Assembly: GCA_023431725.1 (NCBI GenBank)
Contig: JAEYVN010000193.1
Span: 1 to 7,612, forward strand
Direction: 5' to 3'
Length of the DNA: 7,612 nt
Origin: Pseudomonadota bacterium
GTDB lineage: Bacteria > Pseudomonadota > Alphaproteobacteria > Rhizobiales > Xanthobacteraceae
Shown: positions 6,541 through 7,612 of the stretch, one piece after another
How the letters are laid out: every line of letters begins with the position of its first letter
Position numbering within the stretch: position 1 is the stretch's first letter
The notes under the pieces: model-generated
The model's database searches: none
The model's input: only the letters and a program-made list of their open reading frames with translations
What the model was told of the DNA's origin: nothing
Made by a program: the position numbers and the translations under genes

Positions 6541-6840
6541 TCAGTTCTTTGACGGCGGCTGCTTTGCATCCTGCGGGCAATCCGGCCTGACCTCGACAGA
6601 TTCTCCATCTCGTTGAACTGTCGGTGCGGCGGACTTATCGTGATTTTCTGCTGACGGAAGAATTGCACTTTTTTCTACTGCCATTGCGCTGGACGAAGTG
6701 CCGGTCGTTGAATGTGGGCCTCCGGAAGGACAGTTCGTCATGTCCTTTGAAGCATCGCCGGAGTTATTTCCCGTCTGGGTTTGGGCATAAACCGGTGCCG
6801 CGAAAATTAGCGTGGCAGTCAATATCAATGTTTTGATCAC
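6541..6840 (-). CDS. small secreted protein with two Cys-Pro pairs, function unknown
   Basis: The frame reads on the minus strand from GTG (6838-6840) to TGA (6541-6543), 99 residues. The N-terminus MIKTLILTATLIFAAPVYA is a clear Sec signal peptide with cleavage before Gln20, so the mature protein of about 80 residues would be periplasmic or secreted. The mature part is rich in Ser, Thr, Gly, Ala and Asn and looks largely unstructured. It has only two cysteines, each followed by proline (Cys37 in NCPSG, Cys88 in DCPQD), which could form a disulfide or bind a ligand. The stretch APTVQRDGESVEV before the second cysteine looks the most ordered. I know similar small secreted proteins of rhizobia-like bacteria only as hypothetical. 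GTG is supported by GGAGAG just upstream. It converges on the fdh operon and shares its terminator; a link to formate metabolism is not shown. Confidence 0.7.
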   Translation of the reverse strand: MIKTLILTATLIFAAPVYAQTQTGNNSGDASKDMTNCPSGGPHSTTGTSSSAMAVEKSAILPSAENHDKSAAPTVQRDGESVEVRPDCPQDAKQPPSKN

Positions 6841-7173
6841 GCGACTCTCCGATGTTCTTTTCCGATTTATTGGTTCGCAAATTAGGCCGCTATTGAACCA
6901 TTTCGCGTGAGTTTTGTTCCCGATCGTGATGTCGCCATAGGGAGCGACTGCTTTTCTGGAGCTTGGGCCGGGATTGCGCTGAACCCGATGGTCATGGGCG
7001 CGTGTTCCAATGTGTGGCCGCGCGATCGCTCGATGACTTCAGGACGCCGGATGGCGTCGCGATCTGGGTGAAGAAACTTACATCTCGCTGAAATAGTCTC
7101 AATCACAAACGCCATGTCGGCGTGCGACGATTCTGACGGAGTGTGAAGATCGATAAGGTGTGGGCGGTGAAGG
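6841..7173. other. intergenic region without a convincing gene
   Basis: This 333-bp stretch separates the two minus-strand genes. Apart from the ribosome binding site at 6845-6850 and whatever promoter drives the small secreted protein (a weak TTGCGA/GAACAT pair can be read on the minus strand just upstream of it), I see nothing firm. A 77-codon minus-strand frame (7115 to 6882) has no ribosome binding site, no recognisable motif and an odd composition. I found no tRNA, repeat array or strong terminator. It may be decayed coding sequence or plain intergenic DNA. Confidence 0.5.
6845..6850 (-). promoter_or_regulatory. ribosome binding site supporting the GTG start at 6840
   Basis: On the minus strand GGAGAG lies 4 nt before GTG (6 nt measured from GGAG). 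It supports a non-ATG start placed directly before the lysine and hydrophobic core of the signal peptide; no upstream ATG fits better. Confidence 0.55.
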
Positions 7174-7612
7174 TTATTCCGGCTGAATGCCGATGGCGGG
7201 AATCACTTCACCCCAATGGGAATGCTCCTTCTTCATGATAGCGCTCAGTTCGTCTGGCGAAGTTCCTAAGGCGCTCAGACCCTGTTTCTTGAATTTCTCG
7301 ATCACGTCCGCGCGCTTGAGTGCGTCATTCATGGCCTTGTTCAGTTTGTCGATGATCGGCCGCGGCGTTCCGGCTGGTGCGAAGAGGCCGACCCATGTGT
7401 TGGTGACGACGCCCGGAATTGTTTCCGCGATGGTTGGAATGTCGGGAAGATCCGGGCTGCGCTTTTCCTCGACGAGCGCGAGAATACGGATGCTGCCCGA
7501 CTGATGGTGCGGCAGCACGGCGGGCGTTGTGCCAAAGCTCACCTGTATCTGGCCGGCAACCAGATCCTGAATGGCCGGCCCCGTCCCGCGATAAGGCACA
7601 TGCACCATGTCG
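7174..7612 (-). CDS. Bug/TctC-family tripartite tricarboxylate transporter substrate-binding protein, C-terminal part
   Basis: The minus-strand frame runs in from the right edge and stops with TAA at 7174-7176, leaving about 145 C-terminal residues of a family usually near 320. The ATG at 7608 is internal: the residue before it (Asp) continues the typical DMVHVPYRGTGPA motif. Further family signatures are LVAGQIQVSFGT, SGSIRILAL, LPDIPTIAE and WVGLFAPAGTPRPIIDKLN. Bug proteins are periplasmic solute-binding proteins that bind small carboxylates or related compounds with a Venus-flytrap fold; many are orphans without TctAB partners. The ligand cannot be told from this half. No membrane subunit genes lie on the downstream side within the window; the upstream side is not visible. 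It appears unrelated to the fdh operon. Confidence 0.92.
   Translation of the reverse strand, partial: DMVHVPYRGTGPAIQDLVAGQIQVSFGTTPAVLPHHQSGSIRILALVEEKRSPDLPDIPTIAETIPGVVTNTWVGLFAPAGTPRPIIDKLNKAMNDALKRADVIEKFKKQGLSALGTSPDELSAIMKKEHSHWGEVIPAIGIQPE

Noticed and set aside
6328..6552. 74-codon + strand frame overlapping the end of the 55-residue ORF
   Set aside because: It runs through the strong terminator, has no ribosome binding site and its sequence has no recognisable features.
7022..7029. Palindrome GCGATCGC (HIP1-like)
   Set aside because: It is a single copy, expected by chance in GC-rich DNA, with no second occurrence noticed nearby.

Overview
The window is mostly one formate dehydrogenase (fdh) operon on the + strand, followed by two unrelated genes on the - strand. 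Base composition, codon use and gene order (DUF3306, HTH-TorD chaperone, small Tat protein, Cys-type FdhA, FdhB, FdhC) suggest an alphaproteobacterium of the Hyphomicrobiales, probably close to the Bradyrhizobium/Afipia/Rhodopseudomonas group. This placement is by recognition of gene style; no search was run.

Layout. 1-389: the end of a DUF3306-type accessory gene whose start lies off the left edge. 390-510: a gene-free leader with tandem small hairpins. 511-1284: a TorD-type chaperone carrying an N-terminal helix-turn-helix. 1319-1528: a 69-residue twin-arginine protein. 1541-4513: catalytic subunit FdhA, with cysteine rather than selenocysteine in the active site. 4526-5122: FdhB, with four [4Fe-4S] clusters. 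5198-6211: FdhC, a membrane cytochrome b with an extra N-terminal signal peptide and periplasmic stretch. 6246-6413: a 55-residue single-helix membrane or exported protein. 6469-6504: a strong intrinsic terminator that probably serves both strands. 6541-6840 (-): a small secreted protein with two Cys-Pro pairs. 6841-7173: no convincing gene. 7174-7612 (-): the C-terminal part of a Bug/TctC-type solute-binding protein that continues past the right edge.

How it works together. The TorD-like chaperone would hold pre-FdhA during molybdopterin and Fe-S insertion. The folded FdhA, probably with FdhB as a passenger (FdhB has no export signal), would then cross the membrane by the Tat system. FdhC anchors the complex and passes electrons from formate through the FdhB clusters and two b hemes to the quinone pool. 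The two small proteins flanking fdhABC have similar lengths, N-terminal export or membrane segments and a similar E-x-x-x-Y-Y tail, so they may be assembly or accessory factors.

Most of this is a recognisable operon type. The less explained parts are the 55-residue ORF and its tail, the HTH fused to the chaperone, the hairpin leader at 380-440, and the secreted protein at 6541-6840.
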